From: Asterias amurensis
Lineage: Eukaryota; Echinodermata; Asteroidea; Forcipulatida; Asteriidae
DNA: 64,000 nucleotides
Assembly: GCF_032118995.1 (NCBI RefSeq)
Contig: NC_092665.1
Span: 5,947,501-6,011,500, forward strand
Direction: 5' to 3'
A program made the translations under genes and the position numbers. Below, one piece after another: positions 21,378 through 33,613 of this stretch. The first letter of the stretch is position 1. Each line of letters starts with the position of its first letter. The notes under the pieces are model-generated. The model worked only from the letters and a program-made list of their open reading frames with translations, was not told the origin of the DNA and made no database searches.

Positions 21378-22734
21378 CTAATATGCAACTATATAGTTTT
21401 TACAAATATAATAATAATGAGTTAATCGTGGAAAATCGAACGTGTGTTTAGATGAATCGAATAAAATTACTTTATTATTAATTGTTTTATTATTTGCAGG
21501 ACAATAAGTATGGAAAAGACGTTTTATTGAACACTTGATTTTGCAAACGTGTATTGTGACAACAACTTTCAACGTGTTTTTGTCACGTAAACAGTGCTAT
21601 AAATATCAGTTCATCCTTTTTTTGAGTTTATTGCATTTTCTGTAAAGTTTGAAATTTCTGCCGCCTGTAATTCCGTCCGAGGGTGCAATGATGAGTCCTT
21701 GAAACCATGATGAGTCCATAAAATGCAAAATGAAACTACGCAAGAAAAACTGACAGTTTATTAAACAGTACATACAAAACTTCAGATTCCTTGATACAGA
21801 CTCAGACTTATAATTCATTGTGGCCTCCGATTGTGCCGGCAATTTTATTTCAAACATTTTAAATTGGTTGAAAAAGCTGTACCCTGTTAAGGCAACAAAA
21901 TACAAATAATTCACCTAACAACTGGTAACGGTTGTCTTCTGTTGATATATTCGTTAATGTACAATACTTATGATATTGAACTAACGACAACTTGTGATAA
22001 AAAACAAATTGCGTTGTAAAGTTATCAGAAAACATTTATTTTGTGTCGCTTTTTGAACACGTTTCGATATGGAGAAATATTTAATTTTTCGTCGTAGTTT
22101 GAGCGTTTCTTTGTTTTCACATGAGAAAGCACTTTTGTTTATTGCAGATGGAACATTGGGTATTCGTTTTGAATCACTTTCGTATAAAACGTTTGATGAT
22201 GTCACGACTAACATGTCAAAGAGGGGAAACTATATTACACTTACAGCGATTCATTAAACCGTCACATCGGCATGAAACCAATACACCATCTTAGTGTGAA
22301 TTTGGAAAATAAAAATGTCCTCACTTCGACCGTGACTTAATTATTCGGAATATTAGCTGATTACACAATGTCGCATTTTACCTTACACAGAAAGGTTTCG
22401 TTGACAGTAATATTGTGACCCACTCTGTGATTTTTGTTAGAACTATATTTGCATGGTATAGCCTGTTGGGGGTAAAAAATATTCTTATAAAATAGCACTA
22501 CATGTAAGCTTTAATATGATGCATAATGTTAACATTTTTCCAAGAAGTAAACCAGACATTTTAATAAATAACCTGAGCACATGCAAATTTATTAAAAATG
22601 GGGTCGAGTTTAAAGGGTTAAAGTCATCTGGAAATATAATTTATTTTTCTTCAAACATTAGAGTATATGTTAATGAACAATAACATAATTTGTTGAGTTA
22701 TTGTTTGTAACGATTTACATGTTTAAAAAATAGA
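21378..22734. other. C1q 3' flank, duplicated
   Basis: The first kilobase aligns with 1041-2079 behind the C1q pseudogene. The last 350 bases are AT-rich with no recognised feature. Confidence 0.55.
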
Positions 22735-23075
22735 TAAAGTTGTTTGGGGTGACTCCGCCTACCCCTTTTGTGACGTCAATCGAGGCAGACTTTGCCTCGA
22801 TCGTACATTGAACACACGTACGTGCAATTACATGCAAGTTCTAGTTTTTACGTTTCGAAAAAAAGTTTATTTATTGCATTTTGTCGGCAATGTCGACCAC
22901 GTGTATTGCTGCTGGAGGCAGCAAAATAACTAAAAATGGGGTCGGTTTGCAAAGTGGTTCGGTCCGACGTCTTTTCCAGCGCTGTGGAGCAAACACTTTG
23001 AGCCGTCCTGCTTCAAATATCGCGCCTCGATTGACGTCACGAACAGCGCCCTCTCGGGTCGGGCCTACTTTTAAA
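22735..23075 (+). mobile_element. MITE with a THAP-type start frame
   Basis: The ends carry inverted GTGACGTCAATCGAGGC (left about 22771, right about 23023-23042). Inside, a frame from about 22890 begins MSTTCIAAGGSKITKNGVGL, resembling the first residues of a THAP zinc finger (C-x-A-x-x-C start, second cysteine here replaced by glycine). The frame then loses similarity and ends at 23096. A related element at 51480-51720 starts MPTRCIAAECRKT. It is likely a deletion derivative of a THAP-transposase element. Confidence 0.6.
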
Positions 23076-23099
23076 TTTGTTAATTATGGAAACTAAATT

Positions 23100-23950
23100 T
23101 GTAGAACCTTAGTTAAATGTTTATTCGTATTCTACTCATCAAACACACTTATTTTAGTGAGTGACAAAAGCTTTATTTTGACAAAATACCACTTCCAGGT
23201 GACTTTAAACACATTGGTATTTTAGCAATAACGCTCTGAAAACAACAGTCTTATTTGTATCCTTTTGCGCGAAAACATCACTTTACTTGTAATTCGTTTT
23301 TAACAAAAATGTATACACTGACTTATTTCAAACGGGAGTAACTTAGCAACGCGATACACCCAAAGCTTGGACATTAAACCAAATAACTGCTGCTGGTGTG
23401 TTCTTTCTAGCCCCTGCATTTGAATCAAATCTTCAAATTGTCAACGTCTGATTCATTTCACAATTAAACAATTATTACGTTAAAGGTCGTCAAAAACACA
23501 GTGTTAATGTTTGCATTAACGCTATAATACAAAGCATTAGTATATTACTAGATACTTGTATTTCTACAAAGCATGTTTTTGTTAAATTTAACTATAGTCC
23601 ATTTAGTGTATTAGACGTTAAGATATATTGCATAGTTTTAGAAATAGTGGTGTCACTTGAATGTTTTAAATACATTGAAAGAATGAACATTAACGCCGTA
23701 TCACTTGATTGTTTTGGTTTTTGTGTTTTGCGTATTTAATTGATATTGAACTAAAATGATTGGTAAATACAATTTGCAAGCTGAACTAAATTTCCTCACA
23801 CTGTTTTACTCATTATTTGCCAAAACCTACAACACCTCAGCAAATAAAATTGAAGGGAAACTTTTTACCGTTTTACCTTCAAACAGTGCAAGTTTACCGT
23901 AAATCAGTGAACATTGATTTTGCGTCCTTCTACAAAAAGTACACAAACCC
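23100..23950. other. Intergenic DNA, partly duplicated
   Basis: AT-rich. 23480-23950 aligns with 48355-48810 in the B-C interval (motifs GTCAAAAACACA and GATTGTTTTGGTTTTTGTGTT). No gene is seen. Confidence 0.5.
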
Positions 23951-24824
23951 TAAAAACTTGTCAGTGGGAAGGATGAACAGGGAATGGGTTTAAATAACGT
24001 AGGAATGGGTGGCCCAAGCATTTTGGCCGGGATTGTAGCCCCCGTTGTCGGAGGAACAAAACTCGGCTTATTTGACTGGCGACAGAACATGTTGTTTTCT
24101 GTTTGCTTCCGAAAAACTGCAAACAAACGAAGTGACCTGGCCCCTCCTGTCTTCCCCAGACTGGTATGGGCCGCGGTTAACGAATAGCCGGAGTGCTATG
24201 AATTTTTCCTCGGAGTATCTGATATCAATACGGTCTAACGCAGATGGAATCAAAAGAGGGTGCTTTCAGAATTAAGAAACGACCATGGTCACCGCTCACT
24301 GTAAAAGGATGAAACTATCTCCAAGGGACAGAAATCTCATGCCACTACAAGGGCCACGCGCAATTCTCCAGGACTAGGCGCCCGGATGGGTTGCCGGTGT
24401 CTCAGTGAAATCAGTGCTGCCGGAGATTCTTTCCCCTGTTTGAGACACAAACATGGGCTGAGTGAGGGTGATTTAACAGAGGGCGCTACCACAAGTAGTT
24501 TGTAACAAGTTTGCCGTATAAGGGGGAGGGAATTTTGGGAGAACATAATCTCCTGACACACCTGCCTATAATGGGGAAAGAATCTCCGGGGATAGATTTC
24601 CATTAAAAACACGGGCCCAAGGCGGAATCCTGCCTTACGTGTTAAACAATCAAAATGACTCCAATCTCATCCAAAAGTTGTAAATAGTAAATACATTTTG
24701 TTCGCAATGTGTTCATTTAATTTGTTTTGCTCCATTGAATATTCTTGTTTCCCAAAAGCATTTGTGCGGAAGTAGACTCTGAGAAAACAAAGGATACAAT
24801 TGAAAATCAGTTTAAAATTACCCT
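23951..24824. repeat. Low-copy non-coding module, second site
   Basis: Aligns with 2330-3200 and 50270-50910. Short frames (24045-24275) are not conserved across the copies. Confidence 0.6.
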
Positions 24825-25082
24825 TTAAGGGCAAAGGCAGGACACATTAGGAAACTTTCAAGCACTAGTCACGTCTTTCCACTTGGTGTATCTCAACATA
24901 ATCTTAAATTAACAAACCCGTGAACATTAATTTGAGCTCAATTGTCCGTCGAAGTTGCGAGAGAATAATGGGAAGACACCACTTGTCGCACAAGTTGTGT
25001 GCTTTCAGATGCCTTGAATTTGAGACCTCAACAATTCCAGAAAGTACTTCTTCTCAAAAACTAGTTTTCTTCAGAGAGAGCC
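24825..25082. mobile_element. MITE family 1, right part deleted
   Basis: Starts TTAAGGGCAAAGGCAGGACA and stops inside the body at TTCAGAGAGAGCC. There it is joined to sequence that in unit A lies about 450 bases further on (3910), which indicates an internal deletion. Confidence 0.75.
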
Positions 25083-25371
25083 ATAGAAACAATTAGGTGA
25101 TTTTTTTTGCTCGAATAAGATGAAAATGTTATGTTTATTTAAACAAAACTAACTTCGGTGTGCTAGTGTAGTCAACACATTCACTTTGCTTACCAATCGC
25201 GCACTTCGAGTCGGATGGTGGCGCATTACTTCTTCCTTTTAATTTGTTTTAGTTTACAGATTTTAGTGATTGGTAACTGTAAATGTAATCATTCGATAAA
25301 TATGTTATGGGGATTGATAAAAAGTGATCAGACAGAAACAAAATCACACTACAATTGCACGCACGTTAATC
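25083..25371. other. Duplicated intergenic DNA before the unit B insert
   Basis: Matches 3911-4193 in unit A. No gene is seen. Confidence 0.55.
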
Positions 25372-25827
25372 TTTGGCAGCGTCTAGCGGCCGTGGCATGA
25401 CTTGGCCAACAAAAACATTCGGAAGCGGCTGTGACTTCGTGTGCGCGCCCTCAAGCGGTGAAATGAGTGTTTGCATACGTCGTACATGTGTTGTTTCGTC
25501 TGCTAATGCAAACAAACAACATGCACGATTGGACTGAGTGATGTGAACGGCGTGAATTTTGAAGTTGGGGGGGGAGGGGCTCAATATTTCTCTATTTCTA
25601 CCTCTCAAGTAGAATTTTAGTTTAAATCTATTTGTTGAAGTATAGTGTCATGTTTTATTTAGGGATTTCAACATTGAAAAGTGAACAATTAACACATTTC
25701 TTTTATAAACACCAAAATAAAACAACCTTTTTAAAATAAAATTATTTTGGTTGACCCAACCATGCCCAACTGGTGTGTAATGATAATCAAGCACTGTTAT
25801 ACTAGATGCTTTCTGAGTCCTGCAGGA

Positions 25828-25932
25828 AAGAATTCACAGGCTTACTACTCGGGTGAGTTTAACCCAAGACCTCCCGCATAATTATTAGAGCAGATCTACA
25901 CCAGATGTCAAGAGACCAGTTCGATAATAATG
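25828..25932 (-). mobile_element. Possible degenerate tRNA-derived SINE head
   Basis: The minus strand reads CTGGTGTAGATCTGCTCTAA, then GCGGGAGGTCTTGGGTTAAA, recalling a tRNA D-arm to T-arm layout with a mutated B box. Weak. Confidence 0.3.
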
Positions 25933-26327
25933 TTTATTGACAATGGGTACAGCAAACAATTTAAACTAAATGTAATCCTACCTCAGTAATTACTTAGCCT
26001 GTGGATTTCCCCCCCCCCCCCTGCAGAAATAAGAAACCCCTGACAGTGCTTTCATCAGTGTTCTAATATTCTTGCAAAACCTAGTATTACATCTATTTTA
26101 ATTAAAAAATATTGTAGGTCCAATGGGTGGGTGGGGCGATTGGGTGGGAATTGATGTGGATTACTGTGGAGCACACCCCTGTCCCAGACTACCAATAATC
26201 ACACAATCAACAATTAATTAAGACACAGGAGATAAGTTTAACTTTTGAGACGTGAGGTATATTTTCACCAGCTCTGCCTTTTATAGGCCAACATAATACA
26301 AGTTTACAGAGCATTGCCCATAGTTTA

Positions 26328-26432
26328 ACCAATTAGGAGATAACAGTGCGATGACACGCTCTTCACTGCGCATAATGACCGGGTTGGTGGCTGGTGCTGT
26401 TAACGGTCTTCGCACTGTTATTTCCATTAGTA
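26328..26432. mobile_element. Small inverted-repeat element
   Basis: The arms GGAGATAACAGTGCGATGAC and GTCTTCGCACTGTTATTTCC are near reverse complements around about 60 bases. This resembles a MITE. Confidence 0.6.
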
Positions 26433-26809
26433 AATACCTTTTTAACGAAATAAACAGCTTAAGTGTCAATACGTCACGCTATGCATACGATCAGTCAGTT
26501 CAAAAATTACATTGAAAACTTCGCGTGTGCAAAACCAAAAACAAAAACATTTCACCTAACCTTATTGACTTAAATTCGTTATCACAATCGCGAGAGTGCA
26601 ATACAGAAAAATATAGTGCATCTGCGTCCCATCAGCCTGGTTGGATATGGAACGCATATAAGGAAGTGCTATATTTATCTGTATTCTACTCACGCTTTTT
26701 TGATAACTTGAAACTATCATCCGTTAATACATCCCCTTGTGATCAGATTTTGACCATTCAGTACCTGGAAACTGTCCAAGGTATTTATTAATCAAACTAA
26801 AAGGCCAAC

Positions 26810-27282
26810 TTAAAGACACTGGACACCATTGGTAATTGGTGTATTTCAACATTTGATAAAATAACAAATCTGTGAAAATTTGAGCTTAATTGGTCTTCGA
26901 AGTTGCGAGATAACTATGAAAGAAAAAACACCCTTGTCACACAAAATTGTGTGCTTTCAGATGCTTGTTTTTGAGACCTCAAAATCTAGTTCTAAGGTCT
27001 CGAAATCACATTCGTGAAAAAGTTACATCTTTCTCAAAAACTGAGAGAGCTGTTTCTCACAATGTTTTATACTATCACTAGCCTTGCTCAAGGCAGTCGC
27101 ATCATTCACTCCGAAAAAGACGCCGTTGTAAACCCACCCGTATACACTGTGCGTGGTGCGTTTAATCACACCACACGACCCACCCGGATACAGTATCACC
27201 CTCTCCTCATTACTCGTTACCAAGTTAGATTTTATGCTAATAATTATTTTGAGCAATAACCAATAGTGTCCACTGCCTTTAA
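26810..27282. mobile_element. MITE family 1, complete ends, with nested insertion
   Basis: TTAA at 26810-26813 and 27279-27282. The ends are AAGACACTGGACACCATTGG and, at the right, CCAATAGTGTCCACTGCC, showing the terminal inverted repeat clearly. A separate element lies at 27071-27201. Confidence 0.85.
27071..27201. mobile_element. Short CTAGCCTTG-type element nested in a MITE
   Basis: Splits the MITE body between TTATAC and CTCTCC with TATCAC at both edges, a probable target duplication. The internal sequence AAACCCACCCGTATAC is shared with 40918-41046 and 59529-59650. The left edge resembles the ends of the 37815-39377 element. Confidence 0.65.
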
Positions 27283-28589
27283 AGCCGGTTTATAGACGTT
27301 GGAAATGTTGACATCGGAAATGTTGACGCATGATTCTAAAAAACACGGTTTATAGACATCATCACTCTGGCATATAAACTGTGTTTTTACAATCGCTGCG
27401 TCAAGATATTCATTGGGCGACCATCGCAAAACCGACTTCAAGGCCCTCATAACAATTCCTTTGCATCATTTTAGAGAGATTAGTAAAACAATGTCACAAA
27501 ATTTATTAGCATGTACAACTAGTTTGTTACTCTGTGTGAAACTGTGCCCTAGTCATAGCTGGTTTCTGAGTAGTCGAAAACCTGACTTACAGTAGAACTT
27601 AAGAATGAACTTTCCAAATTCTGTATCTGAAGACGTAAGGACGCATCTAACCCATCCTAGGACGAGTAAGAGATAGCATAATCGTACTGCTTTGTGAAAT
27701 CGGCTACTGGAGTTGTTCTGCTCCATCCATCATCATGTCATATAATACAGATGCTTTTTTTTTTTTGGGGGGGGGTGGCTGTTCCTCCTGGTCTTACCAT
27801 AAAGATCTTACCGGTCATCCTCGTACTCCTCCAAACACCAAAGATGACAGTACACCGGGTATGGAGAGGTCATGTCTTCATAAAAGGGCCATGATATAGG
27901 CCTACGGCTGCACGTTTCATCTTCCATCCTTCCCTAGTTGAGGGGTGTTTTAATTCCTGAAGTTAAAGTATGAAAGTAATTTTCAGTTACCACCATGACA
28001 ATTGTGTTTTATTTTTACCATAGCAAATATTACCAGTGAAACTGGAAAGCCCAACCTGCCCTTCAATCTCAGCTCACCCATGTGAGGTAAAAATAGACCT
28101 ACATAGCTCACCCATCATGACCCAGTCCCATGGTCCTACAGTTAACTAAAATATTCTAAGAGTAAGACCACTAACCACAAGCCTCCCCCACCAAAAAAAA
28201 AAATAAAATCGTTATGTCACGACTGTCTGTTCGTGATTGCAATAAACAGATGACAGGAATCCCAGGATGATGATAATTTCGTACAAAACGAAACGAGCAA
28301 CGCTAGGGTAGGTTTGGGTTGTGAGTTATTGTCAAAAACAAAAAACATAAACAAAAACATTAAATTAAATGCAGGATAAAAACACACCCGAAATAGCAAT
28401 ACAACACAAAAAATGTGACATAATTATCACAGGTCGTCTTTTTCTTTATCTAAACATCACTTACACTTGAAGGTTTCACCTGTAGCAGCTTTAGCAGAAG
28501 TATGTAGTCACAGTTTCTAGTCCCATCGTAAATAATGTAGCACTAGCACGTATCAGCAGACGACACACCGTCCCGGCCACAAGCAAGTC
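27283..28589. other. Interior of the unit B insert, no gene
   Basis: No exon with fitting splice sites and no known family is seen. Homopolymer runs lie at 27751-27775 and near 28193. Confidence 0.4.
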
Positions 28590-28735
28590 ACCTCCGCTTG
28601 TGGCTTGAAATCTGTGACGTCGCGGCCGCAGCCACGGCCGCAGCCAAAAGAAAAAACATTCGGACACGACTTCAAAATGGCGCGCACTGCCAGCGGCCGC
28701 AGCCGCAGCCGAAGTCGAAACATTCGGACACGGCC

Positions 28736-29674
28736 TTACACGGTCTATTGGAGGGAAATGGTTGATCAGCCTGGGGAGCCCCATGTGACCTTGACGTCAT
28801 ATTTGAAATAATATTTACAAACTGGGGGGGGGGGTCGAACACACACACTAAGCCCACAATAACATCCGAGTATTATACAAAACGCCCTCTGTTGGTCTAA
28901 CAATTTTGCAGCCTTAGTTTTAACCATGGCTTTAATCTCCTCTAATATTCGGAAAGGCGAGTGTCAAAGGTTTCCGATGATACCATAATGTACGTAGGGG
29001 GTACCGAATGACAAAACTGCTAGGAATACAAATCAGCGATACTTCGCGCTATGTAGGAATAAAAGGGGCACAAATGAAACACAAGTACGTTTACTTAACA
29101 AAATCATGTTTTTTTTATAGCTTCATGACTAAAATTAAGTTATCTGAATATTGACAATGAAAATATAGATCCTAAAGAAGTAGAACAAAAAACATTGTTA
29201 CAAAATAAAAACCTCTCCACAACGACTCCTTCCACATAATGTAACCGTCCATGCACGCTAATGCATTGCGCGAAATTTTACTCATTTTCACAGAGCGGGT
29301 CACTGGTCTCTGGCTACCACGGCGAACAAGTATATTGACAAGGCGAGGAAACACCAGGGCTACGTTAATATAAAGATCACAGGTTCATAAATGTCCAAGC
29401 AATTTGTTTTTGTGATTTGTTTTCATCAAACATTAAACTTAAATGTATCCATTCAGTTTCTCATTTAGGCCTGGCGTTCTTTTCTTTTTTTGTATCTGTA
29501 TGATTCAAAAGTGATATTACTGGAAAAAGTCGGTCTGATTTAAGCGGCTGTAAAAAAAGGTTAACAGATGTCATGTTTGTGGTTGTTTGTTTTACTGTTT
29601 GCAAACACGATTAAACTATAATATTGGCTGTCTTTGCTATAAACTGGACAAAATACATTCATTGAATTTCTTTT
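28736..29674. other. Duplicated module downstream of ALP-B
   Basis: Aligns with 4250-5150 plus 6465-6560 in unit A and 51830-52414 in unit C. It lacks the A-specific 1.3-kb TIR element and the 65-base LINE tail, so it records the pre-insertion state for both. Confidence 0.7.
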
Positions 29675-30658
29675 TCAATCTATAAACTTCCGTACGAAAG
29701 AAAACAACAGTAAAGCCAAAATGAAATTTGGTCCAGTAGAGGGCGCCCCATTGTGGCAGTTTAACCCGGAAGCATATCTGACCACGTGGGCAATGTAGTG
29801 CTGTTCATGGACCCCGTGGAAAAGATGCGACATTGGTCCATTGGCGTAAATAGTGACGTCCTCTCCACCATGAGTCTCCGAATCAATTGGGACAAGCGCT
29901 GGATGGTGAACATCGGCAGCCTCTGCACAAACAAATAATAAAACAATGTTTGTCACAATACAAGTAAAATAATTGTTTACACAAGTTAATGATTAACTCT
30001 ATGAAATGGCAAAGGGGCACTTTCCCTTGGCAAAATCGTGGTTGCAAAAACTTCCCTGTAACTTTGCCAAGTTATATGTTTAAGATTTAAAATATTTCAA
30101 AAAGTCTGCATATACTCGGATTTAATTTTACTGAGTGGTGTACCTGAGTGGTATAAACCAATACTCAAAGTAATCAATTGAAGCTTTACCTGTGTTGGTA
30201 TCCGTCAGATTCCGTCTCGAACCAGTACTTTTGAAGCTGTTTAACTCCTCAATTCCTCCAGGGCCGTTTGCATATGAGAGTGTTGTAAATGGCAAACCGT
30301 CATTCATCAGACCTTGACATTAATATGCAAAACCATTTTGTTGTAATTAGAATTTAAATATGAAAGGTTTGACGATGAATCACCATTCACTTATAGAAAA
30401 CTGAGAAGCTTGCTCAACTTGTTAACATTACTTACTGGTCAGAATTCAGTCTGCATTCGGGTAACTTAACGGAGTTTACTTTTTGTTTCAAAACATAATA
30501 AAGCTGCAGTCTGTACAAACAGTTGGATTTATCGAGAGATATCGCCCTTTGAAAAAAAGGGGAAGTAAATAAATAATAATAGTTAGAAACAGTCTCTCTT
30601 TAAATTCATTGTTTACTATTTTGCATACAAATGATATTTTGAAAGATATAGCTTTTAA

Positions 30659-31698
30659 TTGTTCAAAGACACTGGCACTATTGGTAATTGTCAAAGACAT
30701 AAAAATATCAAACGTCGAAGTTGCGAGATAATAATGAAAGAAAAACACCCTTGTCACACGAAGTTGTGTGCTTTTAGATGCTTGGTTTATATACATCAAA
30801 CTCTAAGTCTGAGGTCTAGAAATCAAATTCGTGAAAAATTATTTCTTTCTCGAAAACTACGTTACTTCAGAGGGAGCCGTTTCTCACAATGCTTTACACT
30901 ATCAACAGCTCTCCATTACTCGTTACCAAGTAAGGTTTTATGCTAATAATTATTTTGAGTAATTACCAATAACAATAACATAACATAACCATTAAAATTT
31001 ATAAGGCGCTATTCCATCAAGATCGTAGCGCACTAGAAAGAAATTAACTTGGAAAAAGGTGAGTCTGAAGGACTTTACGAAAAACAGACAGAGTATTAGA
31101 TTCCCTAATGGCAGTTGGGAGATTGTTCCAAATTATGGGCCCAGCCACACTGAAAGCCTTCCGACCTAGAACTTTGTTTGCTCGGGGAAAATTCAAGCGA
31201 GTGATGTCAAGTGTGGACCGAAGAAATCGTGGAGGAGTGTAATGTGACAGTTAAATGGTAATAATGAGGTGTAGTTTTGTTAAAGCATAAAAACGAGAAG
31301 AGCAATCTTTAAATGGATTCGTTCTCTAATTGGTAGTCAATGAAGTTCCCTAAGTGATGGGGTAATAATATGTTCTCTCAAGGGTGTGGAACATATTAAA
31401 CGACCTGCACTATTTTGTAGTCTTTGAACTCTGTCCAATTTGTATGACGTTGCACCAAATAAAAGGAGATTGCCATAGTCAATACGAGAGAGGACTAAAG
31501 CTCTGGCAACATGATGGAGAGTATCCTTATCCAGGTACCGTTTGATTCTACTTAAGTTACGTAATTGAAAATTTGTTGATTGGCAGAGGCTAGAAACTTG
31601 CTTGCCCATTGTCATATGGAAGTACCAAGCACAATGAACTCGGTTTTATTTTCATTGAGCTTAAGCATGTTAGAAGTCATAGTGTCCACTGCCTTTAA
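30659..31698. mobile_element. MITE family 1 interrupted by a LINE (ALP-B intron)
   Basis: Same nested structure and position as at 8146-9284. The left MITE part ends near 30965 and the right end is at 31681-31698. Confidence 0.85.
30966..31678 (-). mobile_element. 5'-truncated LINE fragment with internal deletion (B)
   Basis: Homologous to the fragments at 8458-9262 and 53665-54487. It encodes QVSSLCQSTNFQLRNLSRI and LSRIDYGNLLLFGATSY. It lacks about 125 bases near 31619, where A and C have the DPTDSVSN region. Confidence 0.85.
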
Positions 31699-32028
31699 AG
31701 TTATAATTGTGGATGAAACTTACCTCCTCTGCCGAGTATTGGACTACCACGATCAGCTGCTCCTCCTATAGAGAGTACATGGCTATGGTCGGCAGTTACA
31801 ATAAATAAAGTCTCCATTTCATTGGTCATTGACATCGCCTTGGCTACAGCCTTATCCATTGCAATGGTATCATGCAGGGCGTGGTAGGCTAACCCGTCAT
31901 GATGCGCATGGTCAATTCGGCCACCTTGGTGTATCAATTCAAGATAGTATAATATAAATTATTTGTATTTGAATTATTGAAATTTGATGAACAATCTGGT
32001 AGTGTGTCTTGTTCGTGAAGAATGTTCA

Positions 32029-32333
32029 CGCTGTCACCATCTTGGTCATGTTCCCTGTTTCCATAATAGTAATGAATGCTAACATTCATTGCGCAAACAT
32101 GGCACCAGCCTCAGTTTGGTTACAATGGAGTATAAAGTCAAGATGGCCACACCGTGATTAAGGTCTATAATCAAGCTGTCACCATCTCGGTCATGTTCCC
32201 TGTTTCCATAACAGTAATGAATGCTAACATTCATTGCGCAAACATGGCACCAGACTATTATTTCGTCCAGCCTAAGTTTGGTTACAATGAGTTTGAATGG
32301 AGTAAAATGAAGATGGCCACACCGTGATAAAGC
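32029..32333. repeat. 145-bp intronic tandem repeat, two copies (B)
   Basis: Units start near 32029 and 32172. Same family as 9605-10060, with AAGATGGCCACACC in each. Confidence 0.8.
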
Positions 32334-32699
32334 AACATCATAGACGGAGTTTTTGTCTACCAAGATTCAAAAACTAGGAAAACATAGAAAACAAACGATG
32401 GCCCTAGTTTTAAAAAAATGTTTGTTTTAAACCAAATTACAAGTTTGCAGAAAAGTCTACTTTGGTGACAAAATCTAGTAGGTCGGTTGCATGTTTGCTG
32501 TATTATTTGACCGTCCATGCCAACCTGCGTGGTCTTGTTATCAACAATGAAAATACATACAATCTGTGACTGGACAATGGCATCAAAGAGACAATGTAAA
32601 TACTCCATATAACGAGGTTTCAGATTGTCAATGATTTTCTAAGCCTCAAAAATAAGAGGTAGGGCCTATAACGATAACCTTTTGTGAAACAGCAGCAAT

Positions 32700-32995
32700 G
32701 ACGCAAAGGGCTCATGTAACCTTGTCCAAGGTCTTGTACGCAAGCACCGGCTCGCTACTATGAATTCAAGAACTGCATAGTTACTATACTGCACGGTATA
32801 TAACAGTACTTAATACCGTGGGGTCGAAGCATGGTTTTTTGAGGTTGTCGTACCTCATACAACGAGGCTGCAACTAGTCTCGGTATCAAGTACTGCTATG
32901 TACAGTGCGGTATAGTATCTATGCAGTTAGTGAATTCAGAGCTGGCCGGTGCTTGCGTATAGAGGCTTGGACAAGGCTAGGGCTCATGAAACCAA
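32700..32995. repeat. Asymmetric palindrome in the ALP-B intron
   Basis: The arms share GCATAGTTACTATACTGCAC (left), its counterpart GTGCGGTATAGTATCTATGC (right), and the flanking AGCACCGG/CCGGTGCT words. The right arm lacks about 50 bases near the centre that unit C still has. Confidence 0.75.
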
Positions 32996-33517
32996 TTAAC
33001 CAACACTCTACAAAAATCAGAAACCTGTTTGTTGTAATAATAACTTATCCTCAACCATAAGGAAGAACCCGTCTTTGTCCTTCTGAAGTATCTCAATGAC
33101 CTTTTCTACCATCTCAGACAATGAGGGCTCACCCCCTACGTCATTCATTCGGTTACCTTTAAATTGCATGTGACTGGGCTCAAACAAACCTGAAAGGTAA
33201 GCAAAGTTAATACAACTGTCAAATAGAAGTTTCTATATTAAATCGTCCTGGTTAGTTATAAAGTTCAAACTTACGCCTTTTCACTTGTTCCGTGTATATA
33301 AATAAATTAGATAGTCAAAGGTTTCTTCCGTGGTTGACAGCTCCCTATTAGAGAGGTTCCGCAGAGTCACCGATACTCTTACGTGAACGGATACGTCATA
33401 ATACGTCATCACTTTTTGAGGTCCATGGGGATGTGACGTATAACCGTTGTACACAAGTTAGAATAGTCGCTCAAAACGGGAATCTGTCGCCATACACTTA
33501 AGTAAGAACGATTATAT

Positions 33518-33581
33518 TTAGGTGTTCGGGCCAACAGCCCGAAACACCTCTTATTTTTGTTCGGTTTTTTTTTTTTATTGA

Positions 33582-33613
<32 letters not shown>

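Larger units (their letters stand above)
25372..28735. mobile_element. 3.4-kb composite insert, unit B only
   Basis: The unit A sequence is interrupted after CACGCACGTTAATCT and resumes at TTACACGGTCTA. Both ends carry CG-rich sequence with AAAACATTCGGA/GAAACATTCGGA and GCGGCCGCAGC-type runs (25376-25450 and 28590-28735). The interior holds a degenerate tRNA-like sequence, a small inverted repeat and a family 1 MITE. No transposase frame is seen. Whether it is one nested element or several is undecided. Confidence 0.5.

Noticed and set aside
22881..23096. A host THAP-domain gene
   Set aside because: Only the first codons fit, the second cysteine is lost, and the segment lies inside an inverted-repeat element.
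33047..33189. AT-AC (U12) intron explaining the AT donor in ALP-B
   Set aside because: The acceptor still ends in AG, and copy C has an ordinary GT at the same place, so point mutation is simpler.
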